The notes beneath the pieces are model-generated. The model searched no databases. It worked only from the letters and a program-made list of their open reading frames with translations, and was not told where the DNA came from. 64,000 nt of DNA from Nelumbo lutea (Eukaryota; Streptophyta; Magnoliopsida; Proteales; Nelumbonaceae): assembly GCA_022828595.1 (NCBI GenBank), contig JAKGHH010000001.1, positions 141,999,017 through 142,063,016 on the forward strand. Direction: 5' to 3'. Of the stretch, positions 24,497 through 36,175 are shown piece by piece. The translations under genes were made by a program, and so were the position numbers. Numbering within the stretch: position 1 is the first letter of the stretch; every line of letters starts with the position of its first letter.

Positions 24497-26428
24497 TGAT
24501 AGGACCCATCTAATGAATGCCAAATAGGTTGTGGAATATGTGGGAAAATTTCAAAAATTTTCCTACCTTCTTCCAATTGGGAATCATATTCCCTAAATTA
24601 GAATACAATATTCAAGGATCCTACTTGAACCATAATCAAACCATTTGAACCAAAAAAAACAAAAAGGGAGGAATATACCTAATCCGGAGAAGCAGTATCT
24701 CCCAAAGTTGGTGTTCACGCCCAAAGAAGAAACCAAGATCCGCTCTTGCTGAAAATGACACAGTTGTGGATGGAACGGAACCAGCAGGGTGCGTCCTACA
24801 CAATGGATCCTTCGCAAGAATCCTCTAGAAACTATTAACACTGAATCTTTTTTAGTCTTTTTCCCAAGTCTAATGTCAAGAACTGATTTCTTGATTCCCT
24901 ATTGCTGCAAAGATCAAATCTTGCAAGAGGGAATGGCGGTGGCTAGAGGAGAACTCCTGGGACGAAGAAAGTTGAACTGTTTCTCTTCTCTCTAGAGTTT
25001 TGTATTAGATCTTATCTCAAATCGCAGGAGTTTTCTTGACAAAAGCCCTTGGTTCAAAATCTGATATATTTCTCTTAGGTTTCTCCTCCTTTCTTCTTGA
25101 TTAAGAAAACCTCCTAATTAGGAGTTATCCCAGTCCAAATCAATATTTGGATAAGGGATTATCTTAATCCTATATGCAGATTAAGTTAGTTTACTCCTGA
25201 TCTTATCAGGAGGTTACCAGATTCAAATATGATTTGAATTTGGTCTCCCATAGTGGATAAGGTCAAAGGCCCAATCCTTTTACTAACATTGATCTCAGAT
25301 TCGCCCCATAGATGGGTGATCATATCAGCCCAACTCGTAATGGGCTTTTGGCCCATTAAGTGTTCAGTGTTTAACCAGTTTCCAATCTACTGCCCAGTTG
25401 GGCTTCTTTGGATGGCGTGGGACCCAAGCATTGATCTACACAGCAGCCACATGGGTTCGGCCCACCCTGTGTTACAAGGCCCAGCCGACTTCACTGAAAC
25501 TCAGTGAACCTTTGAGTCCATCACATGGACCCTATGGGCCCAACACTTACATTAAGTGGTCCCTGGGCCAAGCCATCTTATAAAAACCTAGGGACTGTGG
25601 GCAGGTGCAAGATTAGCTCATTAGGCATTATCCTAAATGGTTTTACAATTAACCTCTCAGCCCTTAATGATCAAGCACTGCCCGACAAGAGAGGACCTCT
25701 CCCTCAGTTGCAAGGAACATGCCGCACTCTCCACTCACATGGATCCCGGGAATTAAAACCATTTACAAACATTTGGAAACCGTACATATATATATATGTA
25801 TATTAATTTTGCAAAACAAAATTCCAACAATTGAAATCAACTGCCTGCAGTTTGGTTTCCATCAGAGAGAGTGCACTCCCGATCATTACCTTTGTCCGAC
25901 AAAGGGGTTGATTCTGTCACTATGATCACCCACTCAGATGAATTCTCAGACTGTCCCAACATACCCAGGTTTTGATCCCCGCTAAGGATCTCACTGATTG
26001 GCATATCAAAGATAGCCCAATCTAACACCTAGTGAAGTGTCATAATCGAGTCTAGGGGTCAGGTGTAACTTTCTAGTTTTGCCCATTTGTCTCCAAGGTC
26101 CAGGGCAATACTAGAAATTTGGTCCAGTTCAAAGATTCAAGTAATCTCATACTGCATGTGCCTTGGGTCTTATGTTGGTGGCCGAGACAAGCCATCCCAA
26201 CACCTGGTGGCACTCAGTATTAGCCTTGGCAGGATAAATCTCCCCAGACTTATCCAATGGCTGTGAACATTTAAAACTAATACGGGTCTCTATAAGTGCC
26301 CAGCTTTAGGGTCTTACACAGAATTATACTAAACAACATGAATCAAACTTGCACTTTATTTATTTCCATTAAATAACAAAAGTACATCAAATTGGATTGA
26401 AGCTAAGGGCATACAAAACTGTCTAACA
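24497..26428 (-). repeat. 5' LTR of element B, 1932 bp
   Basis: The element-sense sequence starts TGTTAGACAG at 26428 and ends CCTATCA at 24497, just before the primer-binding site. It aligns with 17133-18867 in the same orientation. It directly abuts element C LTR sequence at 26429. Confidence 0.92.
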
Positions 26429-26961
26429 AGCTAATACGTTGTTGGTGTCCAACGAATTGGGAGAGCTTACACTCTCCACTTTCACAACTTTAGCAGTTCT
26501 TTAGGAGACAACAAAGAACAAAGAAGGGGTTTTGAAAAGAAGTTTTTTTTGGGAGAAGAAGGAGATTTACAAGGGCTGAAACGAGGAAGACAAATTCGTT
26601 TTTCACCATCTCTTCTTGCTTCCATTGCTGTATTTCTACCTTTAGTAAGAGATTTATTATTTGCTATTTACTCCATTGATGTTTTTGTCGTTGGAACACA
26701 AGAGTTTTTCTTGATGTTCATCATCTAGTTTTCACTAGATAGAAAAACATTCTATCCCATTCTCGTTGCTGATAGTGGATGATTTGGACTTCGGTCCTGT
26801 GGTTTTTACCCTCACATTGAGGGGTTTTCCATGTAAAAACTTGGTGTCTATTGTTGTTTGCTCTATTTTTATTATTCATTTTTATTACTGTATACTTGTT
26901 ATTTATTGTTTTGGATATCCTTGATTTGCACAAAGAAAAGTATAGGTGATTTTTCCCAACA
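26429..26961 (+). repeat. 5' LTR of element C (right part)
   Basis: It begins AGCTAATACGTTGTTGGTG, matching 3' LTR position about 31117 onward, and ends TTTTCCCAACA. It contains only one copy of the segment that is duplicated in the 3' LTR. Confidence 0.92.
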
Positions 26962-26964
26962 AAG

Positions 26965-26978
26965 TGGTATCAAAGCTC
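26965..26978 (+). other. primer-binding site of element C
   Basis: TGGTATCAAAGCTC, three bases after the LTR end, is the classic copia site complementary to initiator methionine tRNA, with one change from TGGTATCAGAGC. Confidence 0.9.
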
Positions 26979-27003
26979 TTGGTTCTTGGTTCTTGTGCAA
27001 ATC

Positions 27004-27762
27004 ATGGAAGGAAATTCAGTTAGGATGATTTCATTGAATGGAAGCAATTGGTCTCTTTGGAAATCAAAGACGAAAGATATGTTGCTCTCCAAAGACTTGT
27101 ATGCACCATTGAAAGGTGAACAAGGCAAGCCCAAGGATATGTCAAGTGACCAATGGGAAATTCATGACTTGAAGGCCGTTGCATGCATTCGACAATGGTT
27201 GGATGATAGTATTTATCATCTTGTGGCAAATGAAACTTCAATCATTCCTTTTTGGAACAAGTTTGAAGAGTTGTATGAGAAGAAAACCACTAGAAATAAT
27301 GCTTTCTTAATAAGAAAGCTCGTAAATTTGAAGTACAAGGAGAGTTTGTTCATTACCGAACTCTTGAACTAGATGCAAGATGTTGTAAATCAATTGGCTT
27401 CAATGAAAATGGTGTTGAATGATGAGCTCCAAGCCTTGCTGTTACTGAGTTCATTGTCGAAAAGTTGGGAGATGCTTGTGGTGTCTCTTATCAACTCTAC
27501 ACCCAAAGGAAAAGTCATAGTGAGTATGGTAAGAAGCAGTTTGCTCAATGAAGAAATTTGAAGGAAATCATTGAACACTAGTAAATCAGATGTGTTTCTT
27601 ACAGAAAGTTGGGGTAGAAGTCAAAGGCAATGTCCATACAACCGTGACAAGTCAAGAGGTAAATCCAAGTCAAGGAAAGACATCACTTGCCACTATTGCA
27701 ATAAACCGGGACACTTCAAGAGAGAATGTAGAAAATTAAAAAGTGACAAAAAGAAAAGGTGA
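27004..27762 (+). pseudogene. element C gag, interrupted
   Basis: ATG at 27004 gives MEGNSVRMISLNGSNWSLWK, the Tnt1-type gag start. About 122 codons are open, to a TAG at 27370. The frame then continues (MQDVVNQLASMK) to a second break near 27559. The basic tail and zinc knuckle CHYCNKPGHFKREC (about 27690-27731) follow with all four ligands, ending at 27762. Gag packages the element RNA. Confidence 0.9.
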
Positions 27763-29340
27763 AAAGAAAGAAGGAAATGAGACAATTGCAGTAGTTTCAG
27801 ATAATGAGGTTATGATTTTTGCAGGATGTGAGGAGTCTTGTTTCAGCCTTACATGCCAAGACACAGATTGGATTATTGACACCGGTGCGTTATACCATTC
27901 TACTCCACACAAGGAACTGTTTACTACTTATAAATAAGGTGATTTTGGTGTGGTAAAAATGGGTAACAACTACTCATAAAAAATTGTGTGGTTAGATGAT
28001 GTACAAATAAAGACCGACGTTGGTTCTAAATCGGTTTTCAAGGATGTGAGGCACATACTGGATCTTCACTTCAACCTAATTTCTGTAGGAAAATTAAATA
28101 AACAAGGCTACAACAATAATTTTGGTGAAGGAAAATGAAAGCTCACTAAAGGATCTCTCGTAGTGGCAAAGGGGAAATGATGTTGTACTCTTTATAGAAT
28201 AAAAGCTCAGTTATGCAAGGGGTAGTTGAATTTTATAAAAATAGACTCCTCTAACCTATAGCATAAGCGACTTAGTCACATGAGTGAAGAAGGACTTCAA
28301 GTTCTTGCCAAGAAACAACTCCTCCTGGGCTTGAAAGATATGCATTTAGATTCATTTGTTCATTGTTTTGCTGATAAACAACATAAAATTCTTTTCAAAG
28401 AAATCTTCCTCATAAAAAGCAAAATGTTATAGAATTGGTTCATTCTGATGTATGTGACATGAAAGCTAAGTCTCCTCTTATTTTGTTACATTCATTGATG
28501 ATGCATCTAGGAGAGTATGGGCATATACCATGAAATATAAAAATGAGGTCTTGGAGATATTCAAACATTTTTATGCTAAAGTTGAAAGAAAAACAGGAAA
28601 ATTTCTAAAATGCATCCGTACAAACAATGGAAGTGAATATATTGGTCCATTTGAGGAATACTGTAAAAGCAATGGTATTCGGTATGAACAGTCAGTTCCC
28701 AAGACTCCACAACATAATGGTGTGGCTGAAAGGATGAACAACACTATTGAGGAAAGGGTTAGGTGTATGCTTTCACATGCTAAATTGCCAAAATTTTTTT
28801 TGGGGGAGGCAGTGCATACTACTTGTTACTTAATTAACTTGTCTCCTTCAATTGTTTTGGATGGAGATGTACTAGAAAATGTATGGATAGGGAGAGATGT
28901 ACTTACTGGTGTTTAGTTGCAAGGTATTTGTGCATATTTTCAAAGATGAAAGGTCTAAGCTTGATGGAAAGTCCAAGCAATGCATTTTCTTGGGTTATGC
29001 AGATGAGAAATTTGGGTATAGGTTATGGGATCCAGTTGATAAAAAACTAATAAGTAGTAGAGGTGTGATCTTCCTTGAAGATCAAATAGTTGAGCTTGAG
29101 AAAACTGCAAAGTCACAATCAAATCCTAAAAGCTTTACTGATTTGGATCCGGTTCCCTCTTCTATTGTGCATGGTGAAAACAGAGAAGATCTACAAGATA
29201 ATGTGGTTGATGATAGTAGCATTTCAAGTGGTAACTTAAGTGATGTTGATCATGAAGATGGGGAGCAGCCCATAGAAGCTCCTCAAGTACCATAAGAACA
29301 ACCTCAAACACAAGGAAAAGAACCATAACTAAGAATGTCT
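27743..29340 (+). pseudogene. element C protease and integrase, catalytic Asp lost
   Basis: The protease active site DWIIDTGALYHS lies near 27880 and is intact as Asp-Thr-Gly. The pre-integrase region follows with several stops. The integrase core begins with FIDDASRRVWAYT (first Asp), but the second catalytic position reads IRTNNGSEY, with Asn in place of Asp. The third, GVAERMNN, keeps its Glu. A stop occurs after DVLTGV (28914). The C-terminal piece (28897-29295) has CIFLGYADEKFGYRLWDP. The Asn change alone should abolish integration by this copy. Confidence 0.9.
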
Positions 29341-30975
29341 ACTAGGGACTGTTTTCCATCAAAGAAATACTCTCCTCATGAGTATGTTATGCTTAGTGAT
29401 GTAGGTGAAACACAATGTTATGTGGAAGCTATAGAAAGTAAATAAAAAGAAAATGGTTGAAAGCTATGCAAGAAGAATTAGATTCATTGCATAAGAACTA
29501 CACTTATAACTTGGTGGATTTACCAAAAGGAAAAAGACACTCAAGAATAGATGGGTATTTAGGTTGAAAATAGAAGAAAAAGGCTCACAGCCAAGGTACA
29601 AAGCAAGGTTGATTGTGAAAGGCTTTGATTAGAAAAGGGAATTGATTTTGATGAAAATTCCTCCTTAATTGTGAAGATGCTATCAATCAAAATAGTATTG
29701 GGCATAGCAGCAAGTATGAATTTAGAGGTTGAGTAGCTTGATGTTAAAACTACATTTCTTCATGGTGATTTGGAAGAAGACATCTACATGGAGCAACTAA
29801 AAATGATTTGAAGTCAAAGAAAAAGAACACATTGTTTGTAAGTTAAGAAAGAGCTTATACATGTTAAAACAAGAACATAGCCAATGGTACAAGAAATTTG
29901 AGTCATTCATGGTGGACAATGGGTACAAGAAAACAACTACAAATCATTATGTATTCATTAAGAAATTTCTTAATGACGATTCTATCATTCTCTTGCTCTA
30001 CGCTGCTGATATATTGATTGTTGGGTTGGACATAAGCAAGATTAACAAGTTGAAGAAGGAGCTAAGCAAATGTTTTGCATGAAAGACTTGGGTTCAGCAC
30101 AACAAATTTTGGGATGCAAATCTCTTGTGATAGGAAAGCTGAAAATTTATGGCTATCACAAGAAACGTATATTGAGAAAGTAATGGAAATGTTCAACATG
30201 GACAAAGCCAAGTCAGTTAGCACTCCACTTGCAAGTCACTTTAAGTTGAGTCTTAAACAGAGTCCTTCAAGTGAGAAAGAAAAAGGAAGAAATGATGAAT
30301 GTGTCATACTTTTCAGTCATAAGAAGTTTGATGTATGCTATGGTTTGCACTAGGCCAGACATTGCATATGCAATTGGTGTGGTTAGTAGATTTATTGCCA
30401 ATCTAAGTAAAGAGCATTGAAAAGTAGTTAAGTGGATTTTTAGATATCTCAGGGGCATTTCTGAATTATGTTTATGTTTTTGTAATGGTAAGATAGTGTT
30501 GGAATGCTATACTAATGCGGACATGGTTGGGGACACTAACTCTAAAAAGTCAACATCAAGTTTTTTACTTATTTTTGTAGGGAGACCAGTGTCATGGCAA
30601 TCCAAACTACATAAATGTGTTGCTTTATCCACTATAGAAGTTGAATGCATTGCTGCAACTAAACCTTGCAAGGAAATTTCATGGATGAAGTGATTCTTTA
30701 AAGAGCTTGGTATACAACAAGATGAATATATTGTTCTTTGTGACAGTCAGAGTGTTATCCACTTAGCTAAGAATCCAACATTTTATTTCAAGTCCAAGCA
30801 CATTGATGTTAGGTACCATTGGACCAGAGATGTTCTTGAGGAGAAGCAATTGCAAATAGATAAGATCCATATGGAGAGAAATGATTCAGATATGATGATT
30901 AAATGTTTACCCATGAACAAGTTTGATTTCTACAGACGCATGGCAGGTTTGAATATGAAAAAGACCTCCTCATGA
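29341..30975 (+). pseudogene. element C reverse transcriptase and RNase H, broken
   Basis: Frames change repeatedly. Recognisable blocks are the RT start with a degenerate WVFRLK motif (near 29560), LDVKTTFLHGDLEEDIYME (about 29740-29790), and a polymerase box reading YAADILIVG near 30000 in place of YVDD, so a catalytic Asp is gone. RPDIAYAIGVVSRF follows at 30355. RNase H (30496-30960) shows CYTNADMVGD, KKSTSSFL, LSTIEVECIAA, CDSQSVIHLAKN and SKHIDVRYHW. The first RNase H Asp is Asn (YTNAD). It ends just before the polypurine tract. Confidence 0.9.
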
Positions 30976-30978
30976 GTC

Positions 30979-30991
30979 GGAGGGGGAGATT
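30979..30991 (+). other. polypurine tract of element C
   Basis: GGAGGGGGAGATT lies directly before the 3' LTR start TGTTGGG at 30992. Confidence 0.85.
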
Positions 30992-31970
30992 TGTTGGGTT
31001 TTTCTCCTCATGAGGTGGGACCCACAACAAATAAGAAAGACAAATGAAATAAAGTGAAAGGAGAAAAGGGGAAAATCAACAAAAAGAGCCTTTTGTATTA
31101 TTTGGCTTGTCTTGCAAGCCAATACGTTGTTGGTGTCCAATGAATTAGGAGAGCTCACACTCTCCACTCTCACAACTTCAGCAGCTCTCTAGGAGACAAC
31201 AGAGAACAGAGAAGGGGTTTTGAGAAGAAGTTTTTTTTTGGATAGAATAAAGAGATTTACAAGGGCTGAAACGAGAAAGACAAATCCGTTTTTCAGAATC
31301 TCTTCTTGCTTCCATTGCTGTATTTCCACCTTTGGTGAGAGATTTTCTTATTTGCTATTTACTCCATTGATGTTTTTATTGTTGAAACACGAGTTTTTCT
31401 TGATGTTCATCATTGAGTTCTCACTGGATAGAAAAACATTGTATCTCATTCTCATTGCTGATAGTGGATGATTTAGACTTCGGTCCCGTTGTTTTTACCC
31501 TCACATTAAGGGGTTTTCTACGTAAAAACTTGGTGTCTACTGTTGCTTGCTTTGTTTTTATTATTCATTTTTATTACTGCATACTTTATTTATGAGGAAG
31601 ACAAATCCATTTTTCAGAATCTCTTCTTGCTTCCATTGCTGTATTTCCACCTTTGGTGAGAGATTTCTTATTTGCTATTTACTCTATTGATGTTTTTATT
31701 GTTGAAACACGAGTTTTTCTTGATATTCGTCATATAGTTCTCACTAGATAAAAAAAACATTGTATCCCATTCTCATTGCTGATAGTGGATGATTTAGACT
31801 TCGGTCTCGTGGTTTTTACCCTTACATTGAGGGGTTTTCGATGTAAAAACTTGGTGTCTACTGTTGCTTGCTCTGTTTTTATTATTCATTTTTATTACTG
31901 CATACTTTATTTATTGTTTTGGATATCCCTGATTTGCACAAAGAAAAGTATAAGTGATTTTTTCCCAACA
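30992..31970 (+). repeat. 3' LTR of element C, 979 bp, with internal tandem duplication
   Basis: It begins TGTTGGGTTTTTCTCC and ends TTTTCCCAACA. Bases about 31272-31592 and 31593-31913 are tandem copies with a 321-bp period, while the 5' LTR has this segment once. The next five bases, AAGAG, would be the target duplication, but the left counterpart is hidden. Confidence 0.93.
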
Positions 31971-32733
31971 AAGAGAAGCTACGGTTTAGTTAGTTTCTCT
32001 TGTGTAACTAAGAGCTTCTATCTAAAATGGTGTGCTTTACATTTTTGAAACAAAACGGTTGCTTCCAGTAACGGTTAAACGGTCAAACCAAAGGTTGAAA
32101 TTCGTCAACCCTCTCTCTTTCTCCGGTATAGAATAGAACTAGTTTAAGAGATTCTTGTCTTTTTCTTCAGAGGCGGTGTCTCCTGGAATGGAATCCCGGT
32201 TGCCTTGTGTGGTGAACTTCCTATTCTACCTTCCTCCCATTCCACTCCTTCTCAACTGTATATAGGTTCTAAGAAATTGATTCATCATTGCCAGCCGCAC
32301 GAATTAATTCCGAGTTGTACTGTTTTTGAAGGCCTTTTTCCCTGGATTTTATTTTTTGGTTTACAGGTTTAATTTCTCCTGGAAATTGATCTTCATTTTG
32401 TTTTTTCTCTTTCTCCTGGATTTGTACGTATATTTCCAACTTAATTTCCTTATTAACATGAATTCTTTTAGTGGTTTTCTTCAAATATTTCTTAGCAAAG
32501 ATGCCATGATTCACAGTTATCATTCTATCTCTTATCTTTAATTTTTTTTCCTTCCCTTCTTTTATGTATGCAAATCAGTATTAAGGCATCACTGCATTTC
32601 TTTTTCAATGAAATAAATTTGAAGGATTGCTTTCTATTCGTTTTAAAAGGAAGGTAAAAAAAAAATTAAGCCCTCAATTTACATAACAAAAACAAATCCA
32701 GTATCGTCTAAACAACAACGACAAAGAGTAACG
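31971..32733. other. spacer between element C and the RNase H-like gene
   Basis: No coding similarity is visible. The part nearest 32734 could hold the promoter or leader of the downstream gene. A poly-A run (32657-32665) and T-rich tracts are present. Confidence 0.45.
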
Positions 32734-33354
32734 ATGTTTCTTAGTAACTTCTCTAAGATCTTGAGGTGTAAAAGTAGTCTAATAATTGGGCACCCACCTG
32801 CTGATCGGATTACGAGTAATAGGCACAAGAAAGCGATTCCAGTCAAAAGCGGCAACCCAGGATAGGGTTGGACTAAATTAAACTTCGATGGATCATGCAA
32901 AGTCAGAACGGGAAACGCGAGCATCGGAGGGATCTGCAGGAATCACAGAGCAGAGTTTATGCTTGGATACGCAGGACCCATCGGAAGAAGAACAAGCACG
33001 GTGGCTGAATTAGCGGCACTTCAACGTGGGCTTGAGTTGGTGTTAGAGAATGGGTGGTATGATGTATGGCTGGAAGGAGATGCAAAGTCATTGGTTGAAA
33101 TTATCGTTCGAAGGAAACTGGTAAGGTGCAAGGAAGTCCAGAAGCATGTTGATGATATAAACTTGATGATACCGGAGTTGAACAATTGCATCATCACTCA
33201 TATTTACAGGGAGGGCAATCGGGCTGCTGATAAGCTAGCGCAGATAGGCCATCAGTTGCAGAAGCCTTGCATTTGGCGGCAATCTCCCCCAGATGAAGTG
33301 TTGAAGATTGTGCGTGAAGATGCCGAGGGTAAGGTCGTCCTGCGCACTAGATAG
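32734..33354 (+). pseudogene. RNase H-like (RVT_3 type) gene with one in-frame TAG
   Basis: From ATG 32734 one frame runs 206 codons to TAG 33352-33354, interrupted only by a TAG at 32863-32865 (codon 44). Codons 1-43 (MFLSNFSKILRCKSSLI...) are rich in Ser, Lys and Arg, poor in acidic residues, and resemble an organelle presequence. After the stop the RNase H fold starts: WTKLNFDGSCK (first Asp), TVAELAALQRGLEL (Glu), VWLEGDAKSLVE (second Asp) and REGNRAADKLAQ (last Asp). All four metal ligands are present. The family is common in plants as single-domain proteins and as LINE tails. A poly-A-rich tract begins about 170 bases past the end and no introns are needed, so it could be a retrocopy. 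Function would be cleavage of RNA in RNA/DNA hybrids, if made. Confidence 0.75.
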
Positions 33355-34999
33355 AGTCAGTCGCACCTCCATAAGATTTGTTGTTCATGCTTCAATTTAA
33401 CCAACTAATTATCTCCATATTGTATTCTTGGCCCAGTTCACGCAGACGTTGATAAACGTCAGAATTTGTGGCGTGGCTAGCGATTCGTTGTAATAGTTAT
33501 CATTAATTTAAGCTTATTGTATCAGTAAAAAAAAAATACAAAAAAAGTAATAAAAAACCAAACATGTCATCATATCGAAGAAATTAATTCAAGAAACTCA
33601 GTACAAAGCAGCAAAATTATTTCTTTTCTACATGGACTTGCTCACTTTAAAGGACCCCAAATTTTTTTTTTGACAATTAACTAAATCCTCTTTGATACAT
33701 TGTGACGGTAGATTTTTTTTTAACTCAATATTATCCTTTTGTGATTGATTTTGCTCTCCATTGTTCTTCAAAGTTTCAAAATAAAACTCAACAGATCCAA
33801 ATTTTCAACAACACCTCTACTGTTACAAACCTGGAACGCCATTAATGGACCATCCCAAAGCTTGGTTTGAGCATTTGTTGATACCTTTTCAATCTCTTTT
33901 TTGTCTCTTGGTTTGAGCATTTGTGGGCTTTGTTTACAAGTTGGGAAAATCTATGATATGAAAGAGTTTTGACCAATTTGAAATATCAATACGATGTGTA
34001 TAATATCGGTATCGGTAGCATCCGGCACAGGATACGCTATGACTAGACGTGTATCCTGTCAGTGGTGCGTATTGGATTGATAATTATATGTATCGGTCCG
34101 TATTGCATTGTATCAACCGATACATACCGATACAAATCGATACGCCACGTCTCTACGTGTGAGACAAGAATGCGCGTGCACACACATTTTCCTAAAAAAG
34201 AGCACTGAGGTGATTCAAACCTGGACCGATAATGATAACACGCCTAATGCACCCACTCTTAAGCCATGAAGCTATCTTGACACTTACATGAATATGTAAA
34301 ATAAAATAACCTTTTATTTATTATTGTCGAAAGGCAATCCAAATACATACTAAATATTTATGTTTAACAACTCCAACTAAGAATTAAAAAAATAATATTC
34401 ACAATTAGAATTTTATAAAATGATGGAATAAATAATATATCAAATTCACATTTGTTTCAAAAGATAATTTCAATTTCAAGAAATTTATACAAATATAATA
34501 TTAATAATAGAATAAATATTTTAATACTTAAAATTTAAATTTGCACATGACTTAGTCTACTAATATACATCCGTATCAAAAAAATATTTTTAACTTTAGA
34601 AACTTTATAGAAATAAAAATATTAAAAATAGAATAATTATTTTAGTACTTAAAAAAATTTATAAATTTGCACAAAATATGTATTTTTAAAATTTTATATA
34701 TTTTTTAAATTATTAATCAATATTTTAATTTACATTAAATTACAACATATTTATTATTTACAAAAATAAAAATTGTTTACAAAATATTCAAAAATATAAT
34801 ATTAAATTGAATATATCAAATCTACTAATCTACTAATCTACATTTAAGTACTATTCCTATGGCCCCATCAAAATTCAATTTCAACATACCTAGAGAAGGG
34901 TGCACCTACGTAGTAGTGTACGACACCACTGGCTGATGAGTTTGCAACTATACCTCCAATTCATTAGTAATGGAAACATGAGGCAAGTACTATTCCGGG
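33355..34999. other. AT-rich intergenic DNA
   Basis: No gene was recognised. At 33990-34160 repeated TATCGGTA and CGATAC words suggest a very old copy of the CGATAC-rich MITE family seen at 57.8 and 58.7 kb. 34290-34840 is almost only A and T. Confidence 0.5.
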
Positions 35000-35310
35000 A
35001 TGTTTGGTTCTGTGGGTGTTTATGGAAAAAAATGCCACCACATTAGAGACACATAGGCATTAGTGTTTATTGTGCATGGAACCATTGTTTGGTTTTAATA
35101 TTTATCAAATAAACATTAAAAAGCCTAAATGCCTGAATTTATGTGCATGAGGCATTTGGGGAAATGCCAAATTCTTGTTTCCCCCAATGCCCTGACGTTT
35201 TCTTAAAACGAAATGCTTATGTGGCATACTTTATGGGGTGCTAATTTAAGTTGTAAAGTAAAAAAAAAAAAAAAAAAAACGTTTAAAGTTATGCTCAACC
35301 AAACAATATA

Positions 35311-36084
35311 GGGAAATTGTTTAAAACTCATCATGAATTTTTAATATTTCCTTTAAATTCATCACAACTTTTTAAAATGTCTATAATTCATCACGTCAGA
35401 AGTTTTTATTTTTCAAAACTCAAGTGCACCGTTAATGTGTCTTAACAGAGGTGTTCATGTCAGCATAAATAATAATTTTCATGACCAAATTACCCTTGAA
35501 TGGCAAGTTAGAGGAAAAATGGTATTTTTTAACTTTCAATTTTCTTTTTTTTTTTTGCATTTTGTGTTTTGTTATAATTTCCAATGTTTTTTATAATTTC
35601 TGTTCTTTTTTACATTTTCTATTTTCTACAGTCTATAATTTTTCCTGTTTTTTTTTGTTATTTATTTGCAATTTCTGTGCTTTTCTATAACTTTTGGTGT
35701 TTTTTCTACAATTTTTATTTTCTGATTTTGTTTTTCTATTTCTATAGTTTCTATAATTTGAAAATTTTTATTTTGTTTGCAATTTCTATATTTTTTTTAT
35801 ATTTTTTGTAATTTCTATGTTTTTATGTATTTTATATTTGAAATTTTTTTTTGAACTTTTTCCTTTTTCATGTCTAAATATTAAAATGGCAATATATTAA
35901 CACCCATTAATTTATTTTGTTTATATTTTATATTTTTCAATGAAGGTTAAAATGGTAATATATTAACACCCATTAATTTGTTTAACATCAAATTAGTGGC
36001 ATTGTGAGTTTTAGACATTTTGAAAAGTTGTGGTGAGTTTAAGAGAAATGCTGAAAACTCATGGTAAGTTTTAGACAATTTCCC
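35311..36084. mobile_element. Mutator-like MITE with TIRs of about 88 bp and 9-bp target duplication
   Basis: The left arm 35311-35398, starting GGGAAATTGTTTAAAACTCA, is the inverse of 35997-36084, which starts GGGAAATTGTCTAAAACTTA when reversed, with roughly three quarters of bases matching. Flanking 9-mers AACAATATA (35302-35310) and AACAATAAA (36085-36093) match at eight of nine. Long TIRs with a 9-bp duplication are typical of Mutator-like elements. The interior is T-rich simple sequence with no transposase. Confidence 0.8.
35480..35880. repeat. T-rich low-complexity core of the Mutator-like MITE
   Basis: Variations on TTTCTATAATTTCTGTTTTT are repeated many times. Open frames here are artefacts rich in Phe. 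Confidence 0.8.
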
Positions 36085-36175
36085 AACAATAAAAACAAGA
36101 AACGTTAAAGTAAAATTGTTAAAATAAATATTTAAAGCAATAAACACCCACAGAATCAAACATATACCTAATTTT

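Larger units (their letters stand above)
17133..26428 (-). mobile_element. Ty1/copia element B with two long LTRs, nested in element C
   Basis: Direct repeats at 17133-18867 and 24497-26428 flank a minus-strand copia gag-pol (22724 to 18903). Both LTRs begin TGTTAGACAG in element sense and the 5' copy ends CCTATCA. A primer-binding site and a purine-rich tract sit at the expected places. The 5' LTR abuts C's LTR sequence at 26429, so B inserted into C. The LTR pair differs by roughly one base in ten by eye plus a deletion, and the genes hold many stops, so the insertion is old. Confidence 0.92.
26429..31970 (+). mobile_element. Tnt1-like Ty1/copia element C, 5' LTR split by element B
   Basis: The order is partial 5' LTR (26429-26961), primer-binding site, gag, protease, integrase, RT, RNase H, polypurine tract and 3' LTR (30992-31970), all on the plus strand. 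LTR ends are TGTTGGG...CCCAACA. The 5' LTR lacks its first 120-130 bases because element B is inserted there; the missing part should lie left of B, beyond the N gap. The coding frames are full of stops, and two catalytic positions are changed (integrase second Asp, RT box). Confidence 0.93.
35000..36163. mobile_element. inverted-repeat element interrupted by a Mutator-like MITE
   Basis: The left end ATGTTTGGTTCTGTGGGTG (35000 onward, 23 bases) is the inverse of 36141-36163 with one mismatch. Removing the inner insertion leaves about 380 bases without coding capacity. No clear target duplication was found, so the superfamily is uncertain. Confidence 0.65.

Noticed and set aside
35481..35811. 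Phe/Tyr-rich plus-strand frames that look like membrane proteins
   Set aside because: They come from the T-rich core of a Mutator-like MITE. Hydrophobicity is a by-product of TTT codons.
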